A stretch of 37,775 bases of DNA from Campylobacterales bacterium (lineage in GTDB: Bacteria > Campylobacterota > Campylobacteria > Campylobacterales > Nitratiruptoraceae), in NCBI GenBank assembly GCA_027024145.1, contig JALVTF010000040.1:1-37775 (forward strand). The letters run 5' to 3'. Shown here one piece after another: positions 29,444 through 37,775 of this stretch. A program made the position numbers and the translations under genes. The notes beneath the pieces were generated by a model. That model saw only the letters and a list, made by a program, of their open reading frames with translations. It was not told the DNA's origin and made no database searches. Positions within the stretch are counted from its first letter, which is position 1, and each line of letters begins with the position of its first letter.

Positions 29444-30996
29444 ATATCCTCGCCGCTTCCTTTTTTAGTGCGGAGCATATCCTTCATAGAGATGTAACTA
29501 TTGAGGGCACTCACATACGCCTTGGCGCTGGCTATCATCGTATCGATGCTCAGACCATGGCCGATGACGGCCGGTTTGTTCTCGTCAAACACCACCTTCA
29601 CCACCACTTTTGCCAGCGCATCCTTGCCTTTGCTCACGGCAGTGACTTGGTAGTCGTTGAGGGTGCCTTTGTAGCCGCTGATGCGATCGATCGTCTTGAA
29701 AATCGCATCGATCGTTCCATCACCGATGCCGGCATCGGTAATCTCTTTGCCCTCGAACTCGATAGTCACCGCAGCGCTTGGCACACCTTCGCTACAATCA
29801 TTAATCTGCAGTTTTTTGAGCTTATAGACCTCCGGTGCGCTGCTGAGTTCGTTTGTAATAAGCACGCGGATATCATCATCAGTGATCTCTTTTTTCTTAT
29901 CGGCCAAGATTTTGAAGCGTTCAAAAGCTTTGTTGAGCTCTTCATCACTGAGATTAAACCCGAGCTCCTCCGCTTTGTTTTTAAAGGCATGGCGGCCTGA
30001 GTGCTTGCCGAGGACGATGGCGTTGCGATCGAGGCCGATATCTTCGGCACGCATGATTTCGTAGGTCTCTTGGTGCTTGAGCACGCCGTCTTGGTGGATA
30101 CCGCTTTCATGTGCGAATGCGTTTTTGCCCACGATCGCCTTGTTTGGCTGCGGCTCGATGCCTGTGATGGCGGCCACGAGGCGACTGGTGGGATAGATCT
30201 CTTTGGTGTTGATATTGGTATCGATCTTTCCGAAGATATCCTTGCGCGTCTTGATAGCCATCACGATCTCTTCGAGAGCGGCGTTGCCGGCGCGCTCACC
30301 GAGGCCGTTGATGGTACACTCCACTTGCCGTGCGCCGTTAAGCACGCTATAGAGCGAATTGGCCACAGCGAGGCCCAAATCGTTGTGGCAGTGCACGGAT
30401 ATGATCGCCCGTTCACCTATGAACTCCTTGAGCTCCTTGATCATTTCGCCCATCTCGTGGGGGAAACGATAGCCGACGGTGTCGGGGATGTTGATGGTTT
30501 TGGCGCCTGCAGCGATGACGGCATCGATGATCTCTTTGAGAAAGCTCATCTCACTACGCCCCGCATCTTCGCAGCTAAACTCCACATCATCCACGAAGGT
30601 CTTTGCATACTCCACAGCCGCCACCGCCTTTTTGATCACTTCCTCCGGCTCCATGCGCAGTTTGTATTTCATGTGGATCGGGCTCGTAGCGATAAATGTG
30701 TGGATGCGTTTTTTGGCTGCAGGTGCGATCGCTTCGCCTGCCGCTTTGATATCTTTTTCCAGCGCACGTGCCAGCGAGCAGACGGTACTTTTGCTCACCA
30801 CTTCGCTAATTTTTCGAATCGCTTCGAAATCCCCGGGACTCGCGGCAGCGAAGCCTGCTTCGATGATGTCTACCCCGAGCTTTTCGAGTTGCTTGGCGAT
30901 TTGAATCTTCTCTTCTGTATTCATCGAAGCACCGGGACTCTGCTCCCCATCACGCAACGTAGTATCGAAAATCTTTACGACATCTTTCATTTTCAT
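29440..30996 (-). CDS. leuA: 2-isopropylmalate synthase
   Basis: '[51 protein letters not shown]', '[14 protein letters not shown]', '[14 protein letters not shown]'. Confidence 0.96.
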   Translation of the reverse strand: MKMKDVVKIFDTTLRDGEQSPGASMNTEEKIQIAKQLEKLGVDIIEAGFAAASPGDFEAIRKISEVVSKSTVCSLARALEKDIKAAGEAIAPAAKKRIHTFIATSPIHMKYKLRMEPEEVIKKAVAAVEYAKTFVDDVEFSCEDAGRSEMSFLKEIIDAVIAAGAKTINIPDTVGYRFPHEMGEMIKELKEFIGERAIISVHCHNDLGLAVANSLYSVLNGARQVECTINGLGERAGNAALEEIVMAIKTRKDIFGKIDTNINTKEIYPTSRLVAAITGIEPQPNKAIVGKNAFAHESGIHQDGVLKHQETYEIMRAEDIGLDRNAIVLGKHSGRHAFKNKAEELGFNLSDEELNKAFERFKILADKKKEITDDDIRVLITNELSSAPEVYKLKKLQINDCSEGVPSAAVTIEFEGKEITDAGIGDGTIDAIFKTIDRISGYKGTLNDYQVTAVSKGKDALAKVVVKVVFDENKPAVIGHGLSIDTMIASAKAYVSALNSYISMKDMLRTKKGSGEDI

Positions 30997-31034
30997 TCCT
31001 TTGGAATTTCGGTTTTTTACATAAATTTAGTGCA

Positions 31035-31040
31035 ATTATA
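31035..31040 (-). promoter_or_regulatory. candidate -10 box TATAAT for leuA
   Basis: Minus strand TATAATTGCAC 39 nt upstream of the leuA start. Confidence 0.5.
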
Positions 31041-31128
31041 CTATGAAGAGGTGCTTAGAGGCATAGGAGGAGGTTGCGGATCTCGATTTTGGGCAAATAT
31101 TTACGTGCCTTGATCACTCCGATTTCAC

Positions 31129-31878
31129 TCAATTTTTATCCTTCGAAAAACTTTTTCCACTATTATAGCGTATTTTTTTCGTCATGAGGTAGTAGCCTGC
31201 TCGCACAATCCCTACAACCACATAGAGCGTCACGATGAGCGTGACGAATTCGGCAGGATACAAAAAGAGCAGCGCTACGATAAAAATCATCAAAATCAAA
31301 ATCTTAAAGACATGGGATTTTTGCAGGTCGATCTTTTTGAAGCTGGGATAGCGCACATTGCTCACCATCAAAAAGGCTACCCCAAGCGCCATGAGCATGA
31401 TAAGCAGTGTGATAGAATCGAGTGCATATTTACGATAGAGCAGCACCCATCCGGTGACAAACACTGCAGCTGTGGGAATCGGCACGCCTATAAAGACACT
31501 GGGCTCGCTGTTTGGCGCCATGACATTGAAACGCGCCAGACGAATAGCACCGAACACCACGAAGAGCGCAGTTACCAGTGAGCCGAATTTCCCATACTGG
31601 TGCCCGATGGCCTGATAGAGCAAAATCGCGGGCGCTACGCCAAAGGCCACGATATCGGCCAAAGAGTCGAACTCCACGCCGAATTTACTCGTGGCATTGG
31701 TGAGCCTCGCCACGCGACCATCGAGACCGTCGAGGATAAGTGAAATGAAAATGAGCCACGCGGCTTTATCAAAATTACCCTTGATGGAGGCCAGCACACT
31801 GATCACGCCCAAAAAGGCGCTGAGTGCGGTGAAAAAGTTGGGAAAGATGTAACGAATATCAAAGGTGCGTTTCTCCAC
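31129..31878 (-). CDS. pssA: CDP-diacylglycerol--serine O-phosphatidyltransferase
   Basis: CDP-alcohol phosphotransferase motif 'DGLDGRVARLTNATSKFGVEFDSLADIVAFGVAPA'. Confidence 0.95.
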   Translation of the reverse strand: MEKRTFDIRYIFPNFFTALSAFLGVISVLASIKGNFDKAAWLIFISLILDGLDGRVARLTNATSKFGVEFDSLADIVAFGVAPAILLYQAIGHQYGKFGSLVTALFVVFGAIRLARFNVMAPNSEPSVFIGVPIPTAAVFVTGWVLLYRKYALDSITLLIMLMALGVAFLMVSNVRYPSFKKIDLQKSHVFKILILMIFIVALLFLYPAEFVTLIVTLYVVVGIVRAGYYLMTKKIRYNSGKSFSKDKN

Positions 31879-31880
31879 GC

Positions 31881-33878
31881 CTACGATTCCTTCTGCTCTT
31901 GTGTCTCTTGCTGTTCTTTTTCGTGGGCCTCTTTGGCTTGTTCTATATCGTCATGGGTCTCTTCGACCAGCAAGCTCACTTTGCCCTCTTTCTCTTCGAA
32001 CTCCTTGATAATCTCGCGCACCTCTTTGCCTTCGATTACCTCTTTTTCGAAGAGCACCTTCACCATCTGTTCGATGGCAGGAGCATACTCTTGGAGCCTG
32101 TTTTTGACATGTTTGTAGCGGTTTTGCAAGAACTCCTTGACAAATTCGTCGATCTCTTCGGCAAGCTTTTCGCTGTACTCTTTGACGGTCTGCCCGCCGC
32201 CGAGGAAGAGATTTTTCTGTTTTTCCAGCACCATAAGACCCGCTACATCACTCATCCCGTACATACTCACCATCGCCTTGACGATGTCGGTGGCACGTTC
32301 GAGGTCGTTGGAAGCACCTGTGGTGATCTCACCGATAAAGACCTCCTCTGCGGCGCGGCCTCCAAGAAGTGTATCTATTTCAGCCACCAGCTCGCTCTTT
32401 TTCATTAGATACTTGTTCTCTTCAGGTGTATTGAGCGTATACCCCAGCGCTGCAAGACCGCGCGGAATGATAGAGACTTTGGTCACTTTGCGTGCTCCCG
32501 GCGTGGTCTCTGCGATGAGGGCATGACCGCTTTCATGGTAGGCTACGATGCGTTTTTCTTCTGGGCTGATGCGGCGGCTCTTCTTCTCAAGTCCAGCGAT
32601 TGCACGCTCTACCGCTTCGAGGAGATCCTCTTGCTCCACCTGCTGTTTGTTCTTACGTCCTGCTAAGAGCGCCGCTTCGTTGACGATATTGGCCAGATCC
32701 GCTCCAGCGAGGCCTGCAGTGAGGCGCGCGATTTCTCTTAGATCCACATCGGGTGCCAGCTTGATATGTTTGACATGGACTTTGAGAATCGCCAGACGTC
32801 CTTCGAAGTCGGGCTTATCCACCACGACAGTCCTATCGAATCGTCCCGGACGCAAGAGGGCCGGATCGAGAATTTCGGGACGGTTGGTGGCAGCAAGGAC
32901 GATGACGGGAGATTCGGAGCTATCGAATCCATCCATCTCTGCCAAAAGCTGGTTCAGGGTCTGCTCGCGCTCATCGTTCCCCCCGATAGGACCGCTATCG
33001 GCACGGCTTTTACCGATGGCGTCGATCTCGTCGATGAAGATGATGCTGGGCGCTTCCTTTTTGGCCTGCTCGAAAAGATCGCGCACACGCGCGGCACCCA
33101 CACCCACGAACATCTCGATGAAGCTACTGCCGCTTACGGCAAAAAAGGGCACATCCGCTTCGCCGGCCACCGCTTTGGCCAAAAGGGTCTTACCGGTTCC
33201 AGGAGGTCCCACGAGAAGCACCCCTTTGGGGATTTTGGCACCCAGGCGGATGTAGCGCTGCGGATGTTTGAGGAAGTCCACGATCTCCTTGACCTCCTCC
33301 TTGGCCTCTTCTACACCTGCTACGTCACTAAATTTCACTTTGGGACGCTCGGAGTTGATGAGCTTCTTGGCGCTTCCCATACCGAGGATTCCACCACCGA
33401 CGCTCTTTTGCATGCGAGATGCGAGAAACATCCAAATAGCGAAAAAGATAAATATCGGGATAATCCATCCAAAGAGCATCTCCGTCACCCAGTTGCTCTC
33501 GCTAAAACCGCCATAATCGATGTGTTTCTTTTCAAGAAGTGGAATGAGGGAGGTATCGCCAGGCACACGATTGGCAAAGTATATGATTTTATAGCCCTCT
33601 TTGTTGGCTATCGATTTGATGGTCTTTTGCCCGATAGCCACATACTGCACCTTGCCCTGCTCGATGAGACGCTTGAGTTCGCTATAGCTGATCTCTTTGG
33701 TCTTTTGGATGGGTGCACCCACCATGTAGCTCTTTGCACCCTGCCCCATATTGTTGGCCGGCTGCAAGAGTGTTTTGAAAAGCAAAATCAAGATCACTGA
33801 AAAGATCGCAAAAGTCAGCAGCGGATTGCGATTGAAAAAGTTGTCGTTTTGCGGCTTTTTCTTCTGGTTATTGGCCAT
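31881..33878 (-). CDS. ftsH: ATP-dependent zinc metalloprotease FtsH
   Basis: '[66 protein letters not shown]', zinc motif 'HESGH', SRH 'LLRPGRFDR'. Confidence 0.98.
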   Translation of the reverse strand: MANNQKKKPQNDNFFNRNPLLTFAIFSVILILLFKTLLQPANNMGQGAKSYMVGAPIQKTKEISYSELKRLIEQGKVQYVAIGQKTIKSIANKEGYKIIYFANRVPGDTSLIPLLEKKHIDYGGFSESNWVTEMLFGWIIPIFIFFAIWMFLASRMQKSVGGGILGMGSAKKLINSERPKVKFSDVAGVEEAKEEVKEIVDFLKHPQRYIRLGAKIPKGVLLVGPPGTGKTLLAKAVAGEADVPFFAVSGSSFIEMFVGVGAARVRDLFEQAKKEAPSIIFIDEIDAIGKSRADSGPIGGNDEREQTLNQLLAEMDGFDSSESPVIVLAATNRPEILDPALLRPGRFDRTVVVDKPDFEGRLAILKVHVKHIKLAPDVDLREIARLTAGLAGADLANIVNEAALLAGRKNKQQVEQEDLLEAVERAIAGLEKKSRRISPEEKRIVAYHESGHALIAETTPGARKVTKVSIIPRGLAALGYTLNTPEENKYLMKKSELVAEIDTLLGGRAAEEVFIGEITTGASNDLERATDIVKAMVSMYGMSDVAGLMVLEKQKNLFLGGGQTVKEYSEKLAEEIDEFVKEFLQNRYKHVKNRLQEYAPAIEQMVKVLFEKEVIEGKEVREIIKEFEEKEGKVSLLVEETHDDIEQAKEAHEKEQQETQEQKES

Positions 33879-34707
33879 TGTCTCCCCTGTTTTTTAGTAT
33901 CAGTGTCCGCCATTCTCCCTCTGCTACCTCTTCGAGGATGGGAAGAGCGAAGCGGTCCACCACTTTGTCGCGATATTTGTCGATGATACCAGAAAGCACG
34001 ATGATGCCGTCCTCTTTGGCCGCTCGGATCAAATCGGCGGCGATGAGCACCAGCACATCGGCTACGATATTGGCTATTACTATATCATACTTTTTTTTAG
34101 CGCCTGCTGCCGAGCCTATCCAGGCATCACGAAATTTAGCTTCGTTTAAGGCAAAATTCTTCTTCGCTTCACTGATGGCCAGCTCGTCGGTATCGCAGAT
34201 GTCCACCGTAGCACCAAGTTTATTGGCCGCTATCGCCAAGATACCGCTGCCGGTGCCCACATCGAGCACCTCTAAGCCTGGCTGCACGTAGCGCTCGATA
34301 GCCTGCAGGCAGCCTCTGGTGGTCTCGTGATGACCGCTGCCAAAAGCGAGTGCCGGGTCGATTTGGATATTGATCTTTCCCTCTTTTGCATTATGCCAGC
34401 TTGGATAGATATAGAAGCTTCCCACCTCCACGGGAGTGATGGAACGCTTATAGTTTTCTATCCAGTCTTCGTTGCGTTTTTTTTCTTGCTCGATTGTGAT
34501 ATTGATTTTTTCGCCAAATATTTCGGAAAGCTCCTGCACATACTCGCGCAGCTTCGCTATCACCGCATCCAAAGGTTCTTCGCTACGCAGTATCAGCGTG
34601 CCTTTGTGCTCTTCGATACCGTTGTAGAAGTGATCGAGCAAGAAGTTCTCTATCGCTTCGATGTGGCCAGAAGGTGTGATGCGCACCTCGTAGTAGAACT
34701 CTTTCAC
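33868..34707 (-). CDS. prmA: ribosomal protein L11 methyltransferase
   Basis: '[52 protein letters not shown]', '[10 protein letters not shown]'. Confidence 0.95.
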   Translation of the reverse strand: MKEFYYEVRITPSGHIEAIENFLLDHFYNGIEEHKGTLILRSEEPLDAVIAKLREYVQELSEIFGEKINITIEQEKKRNEDWIENYKRSITPVEVGSFYIYPSWHNAKEGKINIQIDPALAFGSGHHETTRGCLQAIERYVQPGLEVLDVGTGSGILAIAANKLGATVDICDTDELAISEAKKNFALNEAKFRDAWIGSAAGAKKKYDIVIANIVADVLVLIAADLIRAAKEDGIIVLSGIIDKYRDKVVDRFALPILEEVAEGEWRTLILKNRGDNGQ

Positions 34708-35423
34708 GCCGCACCTCGCACGAGCCTAAAGGCCTCTTCGAGATCGATCGTACCTTCATAGAAGGCTTTGCCCACGATCACGCCGGCCACTTTGTGGGTG
34801 TCTAAGAGCCTTTTGATATCTTCGATACCCCGCACACCGCCGCTGGCGATAGTGGGGATGCCGCTGGCTTCGGCTATCGCGACGGTAAACTCTACATTCA
34901 CGCCACTGAGCGTCCCATCCTTACCCACATCGGTGCAGATGATCGCCTCCACGCCACTTGCAGCGAACTCCTTGGCAAGCTCCGTGGCTTGCATCTGGGA
35001 CTTTTCGGCCCAGCCTTCCACCGCCACATAGCCATCGATCGCATCGATTCCCACGGCAATAGGATATTTGGCCGCCATCTCCTTGACGAATGCGGGGTTT
35101 TTGAGTGCTATGGAGCCAAGGATAAGTCTATCGATACCGAGATCTCTGTAGCGTTTGATGGTATCCTCGTCGCGGATCCCGCCGCCCAGTTCCATCTTGA
35201 GATTTGTCTTTTTACGTATCTTTTCGATCTGTTCGATATTTTTAGGCTCTCCTGCAAACGCGCCGTTGAGATCCACCACATGGAGCCACTTCGCACCCAT
35301 CTCTTCGAAACGCTTGGCTATCTGCCATGGCTCGTCGCTATAGATCTTGGCACTCTCCATGAGGCCTTTAGTAAGGCGTACGGCCTTGCCCTCTTTGAGA
35401 TCGATCGCTGGAAGTATCTCCAT
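34704..35423 (-). CDS. hisA: phosphoribosylformimino-5-aminoimidazole carboxamide ribotide isomerase
   Basis: '[19 protein letters not shown]', '[33 protein letters not shown]', '[14 protein letters not shown]', '[12 protein letters not shown]'. Confidence 0.97.
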   Translation of the reverse strand: MEILPAIDLKEGKAVRLTKGLMESAKIYSDEPWQIAKRFEEMGAKWLHVVDLNGAFAGEPKNIEQIEKIRKKTNLKMELGGGIRDEDTIKRYRDLGIDRLILGSIALKNPAFVKEMAAKYPIAVGIDAIDGYVAVEGWAEKSQMQATELAKEFAASGVEAIICTDVGKDGTLSGVNVEFTVAIAEASGIPTIASGGVRGIEDIKRLLDTHKVAGVIVGKAFYEGTIDLEEAFRLVRGAA

Positions 35424-36038
35424 TTACAGCTCCATAAAATTTTTCAAGATTTTCAGCCCGTTTGCATGAGATTTTTCCGGATGGGGCTGCAGTCCGTAGA
35501 TATTATCTTTTTGCACGGCACTTACGAATTCGTAGCCATACACCGTCTTACCGATGGCGTAGGCATCGTCACACACCACATGGTAGCTATGGACGAAGTA
35601 GAGGTAAAAAGCCTTAGGAAGGCCGGCAAAGAGCGGCGTCTCTTTTTGGACGAAAAGCTCGTTCCATCCCATGTGGGGGACTTTGAGAGGATGGGGAAAT
35701 CTACTTTTGTCAAATGGCACCACCTCTCCGGGGATGAGTCCCAGCCCTTCATGCTCGCCAAACTCACTGCTCTTGTCAAACAGAAGCTGCATCCCTAAGC
35801 AAATCCCCAGCATCGCCTTGCCGCTGGCAGCAAACTCCCTAATGGCTTCCAAAAGCCCGGAGCTGCGCAGATGTTCCATCGCATCACCAAACGCGCCGAC
35901 GCCGGGAAGTATCATTTTGTGATAGTGCAACAACTTTTCGGGATCTTTCTCGATCACGGCGTCGGCACCGATTTTGTCGAAGGCGTTCTTGACACTGCGA
36001 AGATTTCCCATATTGTAATCGACGATGGCTATCTTCAT
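35424..36038 (-). CDS. hisH: imidazole glycerol phosphate synthase, glutaminase subunit
   Basis: 'IVDYNMGNLRSVKNAFDKIG', 'LPGVGAFGDAMEHL', 'MLGICLGMQLLFDKSSEFGEHEGLGLIPG', 'YGLQPHPEKS'. Confidence 0.97.
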   Translation of the reverse strand: MKIAIVDYNMGNLRSVKNAFDKIGADAVIEKDPEKLLHYHKMILPGVGAFGDAMEHLRSSGLLEAIREFAASGKAMLGICLGMQLLFDKSSEFGEHEGLGLIPGEVVPFDKSRFPHPLKVPHMGWNELFVQKETPLFAGLPKAFYLYFVHSYHVVCDDAYAIGKTVYGYEFVSAVQKDNIYGLQPHPEKSHANGLKILKNFMEL

Positions 36039-36943
36039 TCCTCTTCTTTCATTGCGCTAATGGATTTGAGATAAAAGGATAGGCCAAAAAGCAGCAGCGT
36101 AACGGCTGCAATCAAATAGACCGCATAGAGTATCTTTTCGGGGCCGATTATAGCGAATTTGAATACCAGCATCAACGCTTCGATAGAAAGCGCAATCACG
36201 ATGGAGCCCAAAAAGCGAATCATTGTCTTATGGATGTCGCTAGCGGCCTGTTTTTTGTGATGCCCGAGCACCTCCTCTTCAAAAAGCGTTTTTACGAGAT
36301 CGAAGATCGCCAGCGATAGCGTGATCAAAATGGTCGATTCGAAGATCTCCTTGATATCGAGGTTGGTAAAGTGGATGCCGTATGCCAAGACGCTCATGGC
36401 ACCTTTGACGAAAAGCAGAATCGCCACCACGAGAAGTGCGAGTGTAAAGAGTGCGTAGCTTACTTTGGAGAAAGAGCCGAAGTAGGAGTCGATAGAGCTT
36501 GGGTGAAACATCTTCAGCAGCGACTTGAGGCTGATATCGACACAGATGATGAAGATGAGCTGCTTGTTTTCATTGTAGACCGGATAGGAAGCCGTTACGG
36601 TCAGTTCGTGCGAGAGCAGTGATGGATAGGGGTCTGTGAGAATGCAGCGCTTTTCACGCACGGCACGGTAGTAGTAGGCGCGCATGCTGCGGTTGATCCC
36701 CTTGCCGCGGCGGTATTCTGGGTTGTTTGAGATCGCGTCTATAATTTGGTTGCCCATCTTATCCAAAATATAGAAAGCTTCGGCCTGGGGCAGCTCCTTT
36801 TTGAGGATCTTGAGAGCATTGACGATATTGTCCAAAGAGGGCTCGGGTACATAGTTTGGAATATAACGCTGGAGTAAAAAACACAGATACGCCCTCGCTT
36901 TGGTCCGTATCTCGGAAAATTCCTGAATCTCAGTCACTACCAT
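36035..36943 (-). CDS. PDC/Cache-like sensor domain membrane protein
   Basis: N-terminal PDC-like 'AEAFYILDKMGNQIIDAISNNPEYRRGKGINRSMRAYYYRAVREKRCILTDPYPSLLSHELTVTASYPVYNENKQLIFIICVDISL', followed by several TM helices; no recognisable output domain. Confidence 0.75.
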   Translation of the reverse strand: MVVTEIQEFSEIRTKARAYLCFLLQRYIPNYVPEPSLDNIVNALKILKKELPQAEAFYILDKMGNQIIDAISNNPEYRRGKGINRSMRAYYYRAVREKRCILTDPYPSLLSHELTVTASYPVYNENKQLIFIICVDISLKSLLKMFHPSSIDSYFGSFSKVSYALFTLALLVVAILLFVKGAMSVLAYGIHFTNLDIKEIFESTILITLSLAIFDLVKTLFEEEVLGHHKKQAASDIHKTMIRFLGSIVIALSIEALMLVFKFAIIGPEKILYAVYLIAAVTLLLFGLSFYLKSISAMKEEE

Positions 36944-37715
36944 AAGCTTCCTTTAGTAGATATGCTGCAAATGTCTCGCTGTAGCCGCGATCCTTGGGCA
37001 AATTCTCGGCCATATCGCGCAAAATGGTACGATAATCCTCTACTAAAAGCGAGCCTTTGAGGAGTTCGTATTTGAGATAGAGCAAATAGGTATTGAGCAC
37101 GTCACTTTCGCAGTACTCCTGTATCTTGGCGATTTCTCCAGCAAAATAGAGATCCATCACCTGATCGCCGCTGACGTCGAATTTCCCTGGAATCCCCATC
37201 ATCTGGCACAGCGTATCGAGTTTGAGAGCACGCACGGCACCGTAGTGCCCTATCACTTCCAAAAGGTCCACATGGAACTGCTCGGAGTAGCGAGCGCGGT
37301 AGTTCTCCCATTTGGTCTTGTTGAGCATCTGGTTGTCCTGCTCGAAATAGGCTGGGCAGGAAAGGTTGTAGCGCATCGCACGCATCAAGATCACGGGGAT
37401 ATCGAAGCTGCGGCCATTGAAGGAGACCAGTTTGGGGTTTTTGCGATCGATATAGCGTAAAAACCCCTCGATGATCTCTTTTTCATCGTTGCCTGGAAAG
37501 GTTCCTACTTTAACGAAGCGCCCCTCCTCGTCGGCAAAGACCGCACTGATGGCCACGATTTTGTGATAGGGATGGGGCATGAAAGCGCTGCCGCTTTTTT
37601 GCTCCTGCTCCAAAAGTGCCTGGTGCGCCACTTCGGCATCACTTCCTTCCAGGCCGTGGGTTTTGCGAATTAACTGGGTATCTGGTATAGTTTCACAATC
37701 AAACACGCATATCAT
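36930..37715 (-). CDS. predicted 3'-5' exonuclease related to PolB exonuclease domain (DNA_pol_B_exo2-type)
   Basis: 'ICVFDCETIPD', 'HKIVAISAVFADEEG', 'LVSFNGRSFDIPVILMRAMRYNL', 'YRARYSEQFHVDLLEVIGHYG'. Start placed at the internal ATG 37715 because a TATAAT overlaps the annotated ATG at 37733. Confidence 0.85.
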   Translation of the reverse strand: MICVFDCETIPDTQLIRKTHGLEGSDAEVAHQALLEQEQKSGSAFMPHPYHKIVAISAVFADEEGRFVKVGTFPGNDEKEIIEGFLRYIDRKNPKLVSFNGRSFDIPVILMRAMRYNLSCPAYFEQDNQMLNKTKWENYRARYSEQFHVDLLEVIGHYGAVRALKLDTLCQMMGIPGKFDVSGDQVMDLYFAGEIAKIQEYCESDVLNTYLLYLKYELLKGSLLVEDYRTILRDMAENLPKDRGYSETFAAYLLKEAYGSD

Positions 37716-37775
37716 ACCAATCCTTTGCGCCATTATACTGAAAGGTTGATTAGTCGATGGTAAAAAGACTCTTGC

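Noticed and set aside
30001-31113. 370-aa plus-strand ORF opposite leuA
   Set aside because: Long but antisense to LeuA; no RBS or family motif; composition is His/Asp/Phe-rich shadow.
31050-31128. Possible 25-aa peptide LSEIGVIKARKYLPKIEIRNLLLCL downstream of pssA (minus strand)
   Set aside because: Starts with TTG overlapping the pssA stop, no clear RBS, too short to distinguish from chance or from a decayed gene end.
32766-33800. 344-aa plus-strand ORF opposite ftsH
   Set aside because: Antisense shadow of FtsH; no independent support.
37757-37775. Possible start of a divergent plus-strand gene (ATGGTAAAAAGACTCTTGC, MVKRLL...)
   Set aside because: Only six codons before the window ends; cannot be supported.

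Overview
This 37.8 kb window is a compact, gene-dense chromosomal segment. Its gene content (MqnC futalosine pathway, GC-poor short promoters, prmA-hisA-hisH-PDC cluster, FtsH/PssA pair) resembles a Campylobacterota (epsilonproteobacterial) genome; that assignment is inference. Most of it is housekeeping: lon, BamD-like lipoprotein, proC, hpf, recG, M16 protease-like, mqnC, nusB, ribH, kdsA, EamA transporter, DUF3108, MscS channel, der, trpS, DUF190-crcB, serS, EI24-like, leuA, pssA, ftsH, prmA, hisA, hisH, PDC-sensor protein and a PolB-type 3'-5' exonuclease. The parts that stand out are: (1) a translationally coupled proC / giant surface protein / three prepilin-like genes locus resembling MSHA minor-pilin genes, whose giant ORF is split by a -1 frameshift exactly at an A AAA AAA slippery tract; (2) a ~177-bp interrupted inverted-repeat element between der and trpS with a terminator-like core and ORFs on both strands; (3) an unannotated 54-aa HepT/HEPN-like remnant between kdsA and ribH that is absent from the ORF track; (4) a coupled small Cys protein / amidoligase / class-I glutamine amidotransferase-like hydrolase module; (5) an 11-bp perfect inverted repeat covering the divergent bamD/proC promoters; and (6) all three convergent gene pairs ending in a 4-nt YTAA stop overlap. 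No tRNA, rRNA, CRISPR array or transposase was recognised. All family assignments are by eye from motifs; no searches were run.
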